Source: Nocardioides guangzhouensis (GTDB lineage: Bacteria > Actinomycetota > Actinomycetes > Propionibacteriales > Nocardioidaceae). From it: a stretch of DNA of 64,000 bases. The DNA lies in contig NZ_SDKM01000010.1 of NCBI RefSeq assembly GCF_004519545.1, positions 1-64,000 on the forward strand. The letters are read 5' to 3'. Positions 28,359 through 39,353 of this stretch are shown one piece after another; positions within the stretch are counted from its first letter, which is position 1; the number at the start of each line of letters is the position of its first letter. The notes beneath the pieces are model-generated. The model saw only the letters and a program-made list of their open reading frames with translations. It ran no database searches and had not been told where the DNA came from. A program made the position numbers and the translations under genes.

Positions 28359-29168
28359 TCACGCCCAGTGGGCGGGTGCTGGCAGGTCCGGCGGCAGCAC
28401 GGTCGCGCGGTCGCCGCGCGCGGTCGCCACCTGGGGCCGGGTGAGGAACAGCACCGACGCGAGGTCGGCGCCGCGCAGGTCGGCGTCGCGGAGGTCGGCA
28501 CCGAGCAGGTCCGCGGACCCCAGGCGTACGCCGCGCAGGTCGGCCGCGATCAGCAGCGCGCCGCGGAGCGATGCGTCGTGGAGGTCCCGCTCGCGGAGGT
28601 CGTGCCCGGCCAGGTCCGCCCGGGACAGGTCGGGGGCGCCGGCGTCGCGCAGCCGGGCGCTCGCCGCGGCCAGCAGGTCGCCGACCTCCTCCTGGAGCGC
28701 GTCGAGGTCGAACGTGAGCAGCTCGACCGGCGTCCGGTCGCGCACCTCCAGCACCCGGCGCCGTACCGCCTCCGCGTCCGGATCCGGCGAGCGGCGGGCC
28801 ACCTCGGCCAGGTACCGCAGCATCTCGTGGAGCAGCCGCACCACCGACAGCACCGCGGCCATCTCGCCGAGGTCGTCGTGGTCGCGCCAGGAGGTGCCGC
28901 CGTACGTCACCTGCGCGACCTGCTGCCCCGCGCCGAAGCAGTCGAACGCGACGCAGCCCGGCCAGCCCCGCTCCCGCAGGTCGGCATGGATCGAGCACCG
29001 GTCGTCGGTGGCGAGGTGGTGGCAGGGGACCCCGCCGGCCTTGTCCGCGCCGAACCCCGCCGCCCGCGAGTAGGGCAGCAGCACGCAGCACAGCGCGAAG
29101 CACCGCGAGCAGTCCGCCACCAGGTCGAGCTCGGTCGGGGCGGACGTTGCGTGACGGGGCTTGGGCAC
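28359..29168 (-). CDS. Cys-cluster and pentapeptide-repeat protein
   Basis: A 269-residue protein. The N-terminal third is a YkgJ-like metal-binding cluster with CSRCFALCC and further Cys (VPCHHL, DRCSIH, PGCVAFDCFG). A helical middle follows, and the end has about ten pentapeptide repeats of A(D/N)LRG type (SRADLAGHDLRERDLHDASL). Pentapeptide repeats form a right-handed beta-helix and sometimes mimic DNA. The role is unknown. The start is GTG 29168. It is divergent from the DUF445 gene. Confidence 0.75.
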   Translation of the reverse strand: MPKPRHATSAPTELDLVADCSRCFALCCVLLPYSRAAGFGADKAGGVPCHHLATDDRCSIHADLRERGWPGCVAFDCFGAGQQVAQVTYGGTSWRDHDDLGEMAAVLSVVRLLHEMLRYLAEVARRSPDPDAEAVRRRVLEVRDRTPVELLTFDLDALQEEVGDLLAAASARLRDAGAPDLSRADLAGHDLRERDLHDASLRGALLIAADLRGVRLGSADLLGADLRDADLRGADLASVLFLTRPQVATARGDRATVLPPDLPAPAHWA

Positions 29169-29264
29169 ACGAGCATCCTTGCAGGGGCGGGCGTGACCGT
29201 CGGCGGGGAGCGTCGTTGACCGGGCGGGAACGCCGCGGTGCGGTGGAGGGAGGAGTGCAGGGCT

Positions 29265-30539
29265 GTGGACGACTGGCTGCCCTTGGTCACCATCCCGGTC
29301 TTCACCGGCGTGGTCGGCTGGCTGATCAACTGGAGCGGCCTGATCATGCTGTTCTCCCCGGTGCAGTTCCACGGCACCCGGGTGCCCGGCCTCGCGCAGC
29401 TCGCGAAGGTGCTGCCCCGCAAGGCGCAAGAGGTGCCGGGGCTGCTGCACGGCGGGATCGGCTGGCAGGGCATCGTCCCGGCGCGGGCCGCCAAGATGGG
29501 CAGCATCGCCGTGGACAAGGCGATCGCGAAGCTCGGCACCCCGCGCGAGTTCTACCAGCAGCTCGAGCCGGACCGGATCGCCGAGCACATCGTGACCGTC
29601 TTCGAGCCGGACATGCCGCAGGTCGTCGAAGAGATCATGGAGCGGGAGCACCCGCGGCTGTGGCGCGACCTGCCGCCGTGGGGCCGGCAGGCGGTGATCG
29701 TCCGGGTCCAGGCCCAGCTGCCGATCGTGGTCCGCAACGTCACCGACCAGATCGGTGAGCACATCGACCAGCTGCTCGACCCCAAGATCATGGTCATCGA
29801 CCAGTTCCGCGCCGACCCGTCGCTGGTGGTCCGCATCTTCCGCGACTTCGGCGAGCGCGAGCTCCGGCTGATGGTCAACTTCGGTTTCATCTTCGGGTTC
29901 CTGCTCGGCATCCCGGTGGCGGTCGTCGACAGCGTCTTCCACCAGTGGTGGCTGCTCCCGATCCTCGGCGTCCTGGTCGGGTGGGCCACCAACGCGCTGG
30001 GCATGTGGCTGATCTTCGAGCCACCGGAGCCCCGGAAGTACGGCCCGTTCACCGCGCACGGCCTCTTCCCGCGCCGTCAGGCCGAGGCGGCCGACGTGTA
30101 CGCCGACATCATCGCCACCGACGTGATCACCCTCGAGCACATCGGCGACTTCCTCCTCGACGGCCCTCGGGGTGACCGCACCCGCTACCTGCTCGCGGAG
30201 TCCATGCGCCCGGCCATCGACCGGGCCGCCGGCCCGGCCCGCGCCATGGTCCGGGTCGCGGTCGGTACCGAGAAGTTCGACAACATCCGCGACTCCATCG
30301 CGCAGGTCGCCGTCGACCGCACCATCACGCCGTTCCGCGACCCCGAGTTCAGCCGGCAGCAGGCGACGAAGATCCGCGACCTGGTCGCGCGGCGGACCAA
30401 GGAGCTCCCGCCCAAGGACTTCGTGGAGATGATGCGGGCCGCCATCCGCGAGGATGAGTGGATGCTCTACGCACACGGCGCGATCATGGGGTTCGGCGGT
30501 GGGGTGCTCCACCTGCTGATCTTCGGAGTGGGGGGTTGA
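29265..30539 (+). CDS. DUF445 family membrane protein
   Basis: A 424-residue protein with hydrophobic segments at the N-terminus (WLPLVTIPVFTGVVGWLINW), in the middle (two helices around GFIFGFLLGIPVAVVDSVF and LLPILGVLVGWATNALGMW) and at the extreme C-terminus. The repeated G-W-x-x-N segments mark the DUF445 family. Function unknown. The GTG at 29265 follows a GGAGGGAGGAG site. The next gene overlaps its stop by one base. Confidence 0.8.
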   Translation: MDDWLPLVTIPVFTGVVGWLINWSGLIMLFSPVQFHGTRVPGLAQLAKVLPRKAQEVPGLLHGGIGWQGIVPARAAKMGSIAVDKAIAKLGTPREFYQQLEPDRIAEHIVTVFEPDMPQVVEEIMEREHPRLWRDLPPWGRQAVIVRVQAQLPIVVRNVTDQIGEHIDQLLDPKIMVIDQFRADPSLVVRIFRDFGERELRLMVNFGFIFGFLLGIPVAVVDSVFHQWWLLPILGVLVGWATNALGMWLIFEPPEPRKYGPFTAHGLFPRRQAEAADVYADIIATDVITLEHIGDFLLDGPRGDRTRYLLAESMRPAIDRAAGPARAMVRVAVGTEKFDNIRDSIAQVAVDRTITPFRDPEFSRQQATKIRDLVARRTKELPPKDFVEMMRAAIREDEWMLYAHGAIMGFGGGVLHLLIFGVGG

Positions 30540-31489
30540 TGGACGAGCCACGCAACGGCGAACCGCACGCCTCCCTGCGCGAGACCCTGCCGGTCCTCAT
30601 CGACACCGCGTCCGAGCAGCTGCCCGGCATGGCCCGGATCGCGGCCGGGGCGTGGTGGCGCTCGACGGTCTGGACGGTCGGCGCCACCCGGCGCACGGGC
30701 CGGCTGGTGCTGCGCTCGGTGACCGACCCCGACGCCTCCTCGCAGCTGGTCGAGGAGGTGGCGCGCGACGTCGCCGAGGCGGCCCGGGTGATCTCGAACG
30801 TCGCCCGCCGGGTCCAGGACGGTACGCCGATCACGGCGGCGCTGGCCGAGGGCGTGCCGATCCTCGGCGTGACCGTCCCCGGCACGGTGCTGCCCGACGA
30901 CCACCACGACCCGCACCGGTACAACCACCACCACCACGAGTCGCACGACGACGAGGACCTGCGGGCCCGGGGCGCCCGCCTCCTCGAGCGCTCCCGCGAC
31001 GTGTGGGCCGAGGACGACACGCATCCGGCGTTCGGCCGGATCCTCGACGACCTCGCACCCGACGAGGCCCGGATCCTGCTGCTGCTCGCGAAGGGGGGAC
31101 CCCAGCCGAGCGTCGACGTGCGCACGGGCGGCCCGGTCGGCATGGTCAGCTCGCAGCTGATCGCCCCCGGCCTCAACATGCTGGGCGCGCGGTCCGGGGT
31201 GCGCTACCTCGACCGGGTGCCGGCGTACCTCAACAACCTCGACCGCCTCGGCCTTGTCTGGCTGTCGCACGAGAGCGTCACCGACCCGATGGAGTACCAG
31301 GTGCTCGAGGCGCAGCCCGACGTGCTGACGGCGATGCACTCGGTGCGGTTCGCCAAGGTGCTGCGGCGGAGCATCCACCTCACGCCGTTCGGCGAGGACT
31401 TCTGCCGCACCTGTCTGCTCGAGCCCGAGGACGCCGAGGACCTGCCGGCCCACCAGGTGCCACCCGAGCGGGACCCCGACGACTCCTGA
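30539..31489 (+). CDS. Abi-alpha/DUF4393-like protein
   Basis: A 316-residue soluble protein. The C-terminal half (AFGRILDDLAPDEARILLLLAKGGPQPSVDVR onward) resembles Abi-alpha/DUF4393 proteins found in abortive-infection and stress settings. A His/Asp-rich loop lies near residues 121-142 (HHDPHRYNHHHHESHDDED) and may bind metal. It is translationally coupled to the DUF445 gene (TGATG), so the pair probably acts together. Four Cys/His near the end (FCRTCLLEPED) are also suggestive. Function not established. Confidence 0.6.
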   Translation: MDEPRNGEPHASLRETLPVLIDTASEQLPGMARIAAGAWWRSTVWTVGATRRTGRLVLRSVTDPDASSQLVEEVARDVAEAARVISNVARRVQDGTPITAALAEGVPILGVTVPGTVLPDDHHDPHRYNHHHHESHDDEDLRARGARLLERSRDVWAEDDTHPAFGRILDDLAPDEARILLLLAKGGPQPSVDVRTGGPVGMVSSQLIAPGLNMLGARSGVRYLDRVPAYLNNLDRLGLVWLSHESVTDPMEYQVLEAQPDVLTAMHSVRFAKVLRRSIHLTPFGEDFCRTCLLEPEDAEDLPAHQVPPERDPDDS

Positions 31490-31506
31490 CGGCGACAAAT
31501 TTCTCA

Positions 31507-31531
31507 AAGTTGAGTGGAACAGACTCAACTT
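31507..31531. promoter_or_regulatory. HAIR element (HspR operator) of clpB
   Basis: AAGTTGAGT-N7-ACTCAACTT, with the same 9-bp arms as the dnaK operator and a different 7-bp spacer. It lies 76 bp before the clpB start and just after the preceding stop. Confidence 0.92.
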
Positions 31532-31606
31532 CTGGCGCGTTGAGATCGGTGGCGGACACACTGGGTGCCGCCACGCATCACCGGGCCAGACCACGGAGGG
31601 ACGACG

Positions 31607-34198
<2,592 letters not shown>

Positions 34199-34310
34199 TC
34201 CCCGGACGCCGCGCGTGCCCGGGTCCTCCGCCACCAGGGCCGGGGCGGGGGACCCCCAGTCCTGCCCGGTCCCGCCTCGGGGTTGGGAGCCGCCTGAGAC
34301 AATGGCGCGC

Positions 34311-35636
34311 ATGAGCGACACCGCCCCGAACCGCCCGCCCCAGGTCACCATGGCCGGGTGGGTGACGATCCTCGGCTCGGCGGCGGTCGTCCTCACCGTC
34401 TTCGACCTGGTCGCCAACCTGCGCTCGATCGACACCCGTGAGCGGGTGCAGAAGGCGCTCTCCGAGCCGCCGCTGGACGGCACCGGGATCGGCCTGCAGA
34501 CGGTGCTGTCGATCATGCACGTCACCGCGATGGTGGCCGCCGGGTGCGCGACCGCGGCGATCGTGCTCGGCTGGCACGTGCTGCGCCGCAACAAGGCGGC
34601 CCGGACCGCCCTCACCGTGCTCGCCGTCCCCCTCTTCCTCGCCGGGCTCGTGACCGGTGGCTTCATGTCGTCGATGGTCGCGGTCGCGGTGATCATGCTG
34701 TGGACCCGGACCGCCCGCGACTGGTTCGACGGACGCCCGGCCGCACAGGCCGGCGGACCGTTCGGCGGCCCACCCGGCGGCGATGGGCGGGCCGACCGCG
34801 AGGCCGACCCGGACACGGCTCCTCACCCGTTCCGCACCCCGCCGCCGCCTGCCTCCGAGCCGCCCCCGTTCTCCGGGTTCGGCACCCCGGGCGGCGAGTC
34901 CGGGAGCGCGCAGGCGCCCGAGGCGCCCACCCAGCCGCCGGGCCAGCCGCCGGGCCAGCAGCCGGGCCAGCAGCCGGGCCAGCCGCCGATGGGGCCGTCG
35001 CAGCCGTGGGGCCAGCAGCCGTGGGGCCAGCAGCCGATGGGGCCGTCGCAGCCGTGGGGCCAGCAGCCGTGGGGCCAGCCGCCGGGTGCCCCGGACCAGC
35101 CGCCGTGGCAGCAGCCACCGGTGCCGTCGCAGGCCTGGCCCGCGCAGCACCCGTGGCCGGGCACCGCCGCGCCGTACGCCCCGGCCCGGCCCCGCGAGGT
35201 GCTCACCGCGGCCGTGCTGACCTGGCTGTGCACCGGCGTGGTCGCGTTCGCGATGCTCCTGGTGGTCGGTGGCTTCCTGCTCGACCCGTCGATCGTGGAC
35301 GAGATGTACTCCTCCGACGACCGCTTCGCGGACTCCGGCCTGACCGTCGACCAGCTACGGACCTGGTCGCTCGCGCTCGCGGCGGTCTTCGGCGCCTGGT
35401 CGCTGGCGGCTGCCGGGCTCGCCCTGATCGCGTTCCTCGGTCACGGCTGGGCCCGGGTGCTGCTGATCGCGTCGGCGGTGGTCACCGCGCTGCTCACACT
35501 GCTGATGGTGGTGGCCGCGCCGGTCGTGCTGCTGCTGACCCTCCCGACGGTGGCTACAGTCGTGCTCCTCACCCGGCCGCCGGTCAACGCGTGGTTCGCG
35601 CACCGGGCCTCCCAGCGCTCCGGCCGGGGGGCCTGA
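34311..35636 (+). CDS. Membrane protein with Gly/Pro/Gln-rich repeat linker
   Basis: A 441-residue protein. About three hydrophobic helices occupy residues 12-140, a low-complexity Pro/Gln/Gly/Trp stretch covers about 150-290 with repeats such as GPSQPWGQQPWGQQ, and about three more helices follow. The C-terminal helices resemble those of the next gene, so the two are likely paralogues. GACAAT ends seven bases before the ATG at 34311, fitting a leaderless mRNA; an in-frame ATG at 34302 overlaps this hexamer. Function unknown. Confidence 0.75.
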   Translation: MSDTAPNRPPQVTMAGWVTILGSAAVVLTVFDLVANLRSIDTRERVQKALSEPPLDGTGIGLQTVLSIMHVTAMVAAGCATAAIVLGWHVLRRNKAARTALTVLAVPLFLAGLVTGGFMSSMVAVAVIMLWTRTARDWFDGRPAAQAGGPFGGPPGGDGRADREADPDTAPHPFRTPPPPASEPPPFSGFGTPGGESGSAQAPEAPTQPPGQPPGQQPGQQPGQPPMGPSQPWGQQPWGQQPMGPSQPWGQQPWGQPPGAPDQPPWQQPPVPSQAWPAQHPWPGTAAPYAPARPREVLTAAVLTWLCTGVVAFAMLLVVGGFLLDPSIVDEMYSSDDRFADSGLTVDQLRTWSLALAAVFGAWSLAAAGLALIAFLGHGWARVLLIASAVVTALLTLLMVVAAPVVLLLTLPTVATVVLLTRPPVNAWFAHRASQRSGRGA

Positions 35637-35683
35637 GCGCTCCGGGAGACGCCCCGCCCCCGCCGATCCACGGAGAGAGCCCG

Positions 35684-36223
35684 ATGAGCGAGCAGCCCCC
35701 GACCCCCGAGCGGAAGCCCGAGCCGCCGGTCTTCTCGTGGGCGCCCCAGGAGGACGGCACGGTGGCGCCGTACGACCCGACGGCGTACCCCGAGGAGGAG
35801 CTGCGCCGCCCCGGCACCGTGACCGCCGCGTGCGTGATCACCTGGGTCTTCTCGGTGATCGCGCTGCTCGCCGCGGCGTGGATGTTCATCGCCGTCTACG
35901 CCGACCGCGACGGGTTCGAGCGCAGCATCTCCGAGGGCCAGGACCTCGAGAACGTCGGGCTGACCGCCGACGAGGTGGTCACCATGGTCACCTCGGTGTC
36001 GATCGCGATCGCGCTGCTGTCGGCGCTGGCGATCGTGGTCGCCGCGCTTGCCTTTCGCCGTACCCGCTGGGCCCGGGTGGTGCTGCTCCTGCTGTCGGTC
36101 GTGACCTCGTTCGCGTCGCTGCTGCTCAGCGTCGCCGTGGTCCCGTTCTTCTGGCTGCTGGCCGCCATCGCGGTGATGATCCTGTTGATGCTGGGCCGCT
36201 CGAAGCGCTGGTTCAAGGCCTGA
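35684..36223 (+). CDS. Membrane protein, paralogue of the preceding gene
   Basis: A 179-residue protein with a Pro/Glu-rich cytoplasmic N-terminus (residues 1-42) and about four hydrophobic segments. The segment TVTAACVITWVFSVIALLAAAWMF is similar to TAAVLTWLCTGVVAFAMLL in the protein before it. GGAGAGAG precedes the ATG and the gap is 47 bp, so the two are probably cotranscribed. Function unknown. Confidence 0.7.
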   Translation: MSEQPPTPERKPEPPVFSWAPQEDGTVAPYDPTAYPEEELRRPGTVTAACVITWVFSVIALLAAAWMFIAVYADRDGFERSISEGQDLENVGLTADEVVTMVTSVSIAIALLSALAIVVAALAFRRTRWARVVLLLLSVVTSFASLLLSVAVVPFFWLLAAIAVMILLMLGRSKRWFKA

Positions 36224-36252
36224 CCCCGCGCGAACTCTCCAGCCGGCCGTCC

Positions 36253-36376
36253 GTCGTACGGCCGCAATTGCAGCCTTGTGGCAGATTTCCGCGGCGGGGA
36301 TGTGTCGTACGGCCGCAATTGCAGGGTTGCTGCATCACGCCGGCGGCAGGGACATGTCATGCGGCCGCAATTGCAG
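36253..36376. repeat. Three copies of a 51/52-bp repeat with GCAATTGC core
   Basis: GTCGTACGGCCGCAATTGCA occurs at 36253 and 36304, and a copy with CATGC for CGTAC at 36356. The spacers between cores share a CGGCGG word. The array lies between the 3' ends of two convergent genes. GCAATTGC is an 8-bp palindrome. Confidence 0.75.
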
Positions 36377-36402
36377 CCCCATGACAGTCCGCGCGACGCG
36401 GG

Positions 36403-37590
36403 TCAGGCGCGGAGGTCCGCCGCCTGGAGCCGCCGCAGGCCCTCCTCGATGACGTCGGGCTCCTTGCAGAACGCCCACCTGACCAGGTGCCGGCCCTCGT
36501 CGAGGTCGTCGTAGAACGCCTGGGCGGGGATCGCGACCACGCCGGCGCGCTCGGGGAGGGCCAGGCAGAACGCCATGCCGTCCTCCCACCCGAGCCGGCG
36601 TACGTCGGTCGTGGCGAAGTAGGTGCCCTCGGGAACCCGGACGTCGACGTCGAGCTCGGCCAGGCCGGCGCAGAGCAGGTCGCGGCGCTTCTGGAGCGAG
36701 GCGGTGAGCTCGTCGTAGAAGCCGGCCTCGTGCTCGAGCGCGTGGGCGACCGCGGCCTGGAACGGCGTGCCGCTGCTGAACGACAGCCACTGCTTGGCGC
36801 CGAGCAGCGCGCCGACCAGGCCGGCCGGGCCGGTCGCCCAGCCGATCTTCCAGCCGGTGAACGAGAACATCTTCCCGGCGCTGGACAGCGTGAGCGTGCG
36901 CTCGGCCATGCCGGGCAGCGTGGCCAGCGGGACGTGCTCGTGGTCGTCGAAGACCAGGTGCTCGTAGACCTCGTCGGTGACCACCACGAGGTCCCGCGCG
37001 ACCGCGAGGTCCGCGATCGCCTGGAGCTCGGCGCGGCCGAGAACGGTCCCGGTCGGGTTGTGCGGGGTGTTCACCAGCAGCAGCCGGGTCCGGTCGGTGA
37101 CCGCGGCCCGGAGCTCGTCGGGGTCGAGGCGGAAGCCCGGCGCCCGCAGCGTCACCGGCCGTCGTACGCCGCCCGCGAAGGCGATCATCGCGACGTACGA
37201 GTCGTAGTAGGGCTCGAGCACGACGACCTCGTCGCCCGGGTCGACCAGGCCGAGCAGTGCGGCCGCGATCCCTTCGGTGGCGCCGGTGGTGACCACCACC
37301 TCGCGGTCCGGGTCGAGGTCGAGCCCGTAGTGCCGGCGCTGGTGCGCGGCGATGGCGGCGCGCAGGTCCGGCGTGCCGATGCCGGGGGCGTACTGGTTCT
37401 GCCCGGCCCGCAGCGCACCCACCGCCGCCTCGACCACGCCCGGCGGGCCGTCGACGTCCGGAAACCCCTGGCCCAGGTTGACCGAGCCGGTCCGGACCGC
37501 GAGCGCGGACATCGTCGAGAAGATCGTGGTCGGGATGCCGTCGAGCCGGCGTGCCTGCCGATTCCCCTGCCGATTCTGTGGACCTGCCAT
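36403..37590 (-). CDS. PLP-dependent aminotransferase (class I/II)
   Basis: A 395-residue aminotransferase. Visible features are the N-terminal VNLGQGFPDVDGPP, the substrate/PLP segments TTGATEGIAAALLG, NTPHNPTGTVL and VVVTDEVYEHLVFD, and the Schiff-base lysine in SSAGKMFSFTGWKIGW. Family relatives include succinyl-diaminopimelate aminotransferase DapC and methionine aminotransferases; which applies here cannot be decided. On the minus strand TACCCT ends seven bases before the ATG, a likely leaderless start. It is divergent from the sortase gene. Confidence 0.9.
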   Translation of the reverse strand: MAGPQNRQGNRQARRLDGIPTTIFSTMSALAVRTGSVNLGQGFPDVDGPPGVVEAAVGALRAGQNQYAPGIGTPDLRAAIAAHQRRHYGLDLDPDREVVVTTGATEGIAAALLGLVDPGDEVVVLEPYYDSYVAMIAFAGGVRRPVTLRAPGFRLDPDELRAAVTDRTRLLLVNTPHNPTGTVLGRAELQAIADLAVARDLVVVTDEVYEHLVFDDHEHVPLATLPGMAERTLTLSSAGKMFSFTGWKIGWATGPAGLVGALLGAKQWLSFSSGTPFQAAVAHALEHEAGFYDELTASLQKRRDLLCAGLAELDVDVRVPEGTYFATTDVRRLGWEDGMAFCLALPERAGVVAIPAQAFYDDLDEGRHLVRWAFCKEPDVIEEGLRRLQAADLRA

Positions 37591-37597
37591 GCCAGCG

Positions 37598-37615
37598 AGG
37601 GTAGTCGGGGACAAT
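37598..37615. promoter_or_regulatory. Back-to-back -10 elements
   Basis: The minus-strand TACCCT (37603-37598) lies seven bases before the aminotransferase ATG, and the plus-strand GACAAT (37610-37615) six bases before the sortase GTG. The intergenic gap is only 31 bp, so both mRNAs are probably leaderless. Confidence 0.55.
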
Positions 37616-37621
37616 CGGCCC

Positions 37622-38368
37622 GTGGCCAGCACGCAGACCGGCGCCCACGCCGCCACCCCGCCGTCCCGCCACGTTCGGCGCCTCCGACGGCGCTGGACGT
37701 GGTGGCTGGGCGTGCTGCTGATCGTCGGCGGCCTCGGCCTGCTCGGGTACGTCGCGTGGCAGTTCTGGGGCACCAACTGGGTCTCCCACCGGACCCACGA
37801 GCGGATCGTGTCGCAGGTCGCGAAGGAGTGGCAGGACGGCTCGACCGGGACGACCGGGACGACCGGGTCGACCGGGACCGCGGGCGCCGCCGTCGAGGTT
37901 GCGGAGGGGAACGTGACCGCACTGGTCCGGATCCCGCGCTTCGGCGACGACTACGTGGTGCCGGTGCTCGAGGGGACCGACGACGACGTGCTGGCCGCGG
38001 GGTACGGCCACTTCGAGGACGCAGCCGGTCCCGGTCAGCTCGGCAACTACGCGATCGCGGCGCACCGGGTCACCCACGGCGAGCCGCTGCGGCACATGCC
38101 CGAGCTCCGGCCCGGCGACGAGATCGTCGTCGAGACCCGGGACGCGACGTACACCTACGAGCTGACCACCGGCGGCGACGACCTCGTCGTGCCGTTCACC
38201 GCAGGCTGGGTGGTCGACCCGCTGCCCGACAACCCCGAGCCCGGCGGCGTCGAGCCGGACCAGCAGCAGGGCCAGCGGCTGATCACGCTCACCACCTGCT
38301 CCGAGCTGTTCCACACCGACAACCGCCTGGTCGCCTTCGGTGTCCTCAAGGACCGCACCCCCCGTTGA
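37622..38368 (+). CDS. Class E sortase
   Basis: A 248-residue type II membrane protein. A basic cytoplasmic N-terminus and one membrane helix (residues about 27-48) are followed by the sortase barrel. The active-site parts are NYAIAAHRV (His), ITLTTCSEL (Cys) and NRLVAFG (Arg). Class E sortases of actinobacteria join LAxTG-type surface proteins to the cell wall. No sorting-signal substrate was seen in the window. Confidence 0.9.
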   Translation: MASTQTGAHAATPPSRHVRRLRRRWTWWLGVLLIVGGLGLLGYVAWQFWGTNWVSHRTHERIVSQVAKEWQDGSTGTTGTTGSTGTAGAAVEVAEGNVTALVRIPRFGDDYVVPVLEGTDDDVLAAGYGHFEDAAGPGQLGNYAIAAHRVTHGEPLRHMPELRPGDEIVVETRDATYTYELTTGGDDLVVPFTAGWVVDPLPDNPEPGGVEPDQQQGQRLITLTTCSELFHTDNRLVAFGVLKDRTPR

Positions 38369-38500
38369 GTCGCGCTTCCCTGACCGTTGAGTTGCGCTTC
38401 GCTCGGGCGTTGGGTTGCGCCTCGCTGCGGGCCGCCCGAGCGGGGCGCAACTGAAGCATGAGCGGGGCGCAACTGAAGCACCAGCGAGGCGCAACTCAAC
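38364..38500. repeat. Nested inverted repeats with 22-bp period
   Basis: GTTGAGT(C/T)GCGC-type words on the plus strand start at 38364, 38386 and 38409. Their inverted forms (GCGCAACTGAAG or GCGCAACTCAAC) start at 38445, 38467 and 38489. The 22-23 bp spacing lets the two halves fold into one long hairpin between the convergent sortase and DedA genes, so a bidirectional terminator is one possible role. Confidence 0.8.
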
Positions 38501-38511
38501 GAGGCAGGAGA

Positions 38512-39204
38512 TCAGTCGTCGTGGTCCTCGATGACCTCGGCGATCTCGGCGTTGATCTGCTTCCGGTGCCGCCACCACTCGAAGACCATCGGCAGCACGG
38601 AGACGAACACGATCAGCAGCACCGCGGCCTCGATGTTGTGCTGGAGGAGCTCGATGCCGCCCAGGAAGTAGCCGAGCAGGGTGAGCCCGGTGGCCCAGAG
38701 GATCGCGCCGACGAACGACCAGAAGAAGAAGTGCCGGCGGTCCATCCGGCCGACGCCGGCGACCAGCGTGATGAAGGTCCGCACGATCGGCACGAACCGC
38801 CCGATCACCAACGCCTTCGCGCCGTGCTTGTCGAAGAACTCGTGGGTCTTGGTGAAGTGCTCCGGCTTGATGAACCGGCCCCGGTGCTCGTAGATCCGGG
38901 GCCCGATGAACCGGCCGATCTCGTAACCGGTCACGTTGCCGAGGAAGGCCGCCGCCGACAGCAGCACGCACGCGACGACGATGTTCATGTCGATGCCGGC
39001 CTCGCCGGCCTCGGCTCGGTGGATGAAGAGCCCGATGCTGAACAGCAGCGAGTCACCCGGGAGGATCGGGAAGAGCAGGCCGCACTCGACGAAGATGATC
39101 ACCATCGAGACCCAGAACATGGCCTCGCCGAACCGCTCGAGGAGCCACTCGGGGTCCATCCACTTGATGCCCAGGAGCAGCGGTTCCAGCAGGTCGGGGA
39201 TCAC
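38512..39204 (-). CDS. DedA-family membrane protein
   Basis: A 230-residue protein with about five hydrophobic segments. The family signatures are VECGLLFPILPGDSLLF, the FLGNVTGYEIGR re-entrant region, and GRFVPIVRTFITLVAGVGRM. DedA proteins help recycle undecaprenyl phosphate or other lipids and maintain proton motive force. The GTG at 39204 was chosen; TAGTCT (39217-39212) ends seven bases before it. Confidence 0.9.
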   Translation of the reverse strand: MIPDLLEPLLLGIKWMDPEWLLERFGEAMFWVSMVIIFVECGLLFPILPGDSLLFSIGLFIHRAEAGEAGIDMNIVVACVLLSAAAFLGNVTGYEIGRFIGPRIYEHRGRFIKPEHFTKTHEFFDKHGAKALVIGRFVPIVRTFITLVAGVGRMDRRHFFFWSFVGAILWATGLTLLGYFLGGIELLQHNIEAAVLLIVFVSVLPMVFEWWRHRKQINAEIAEVIEDHDD

Positions 39205-39353
39205 GGCCTGCAGACTACCCAGCGGCCCCAGCGACCACCGATTCCGCGACGGCCCAGCGCCGGTGGGCGCACGGGCCAGCCCGATCGGGCGGTTGCGGCG
39301 TCCCGCCGGCGCCCCGGACGCTCGAGGAGGGGGTCGGAGGGGGGAGGTCGGCC

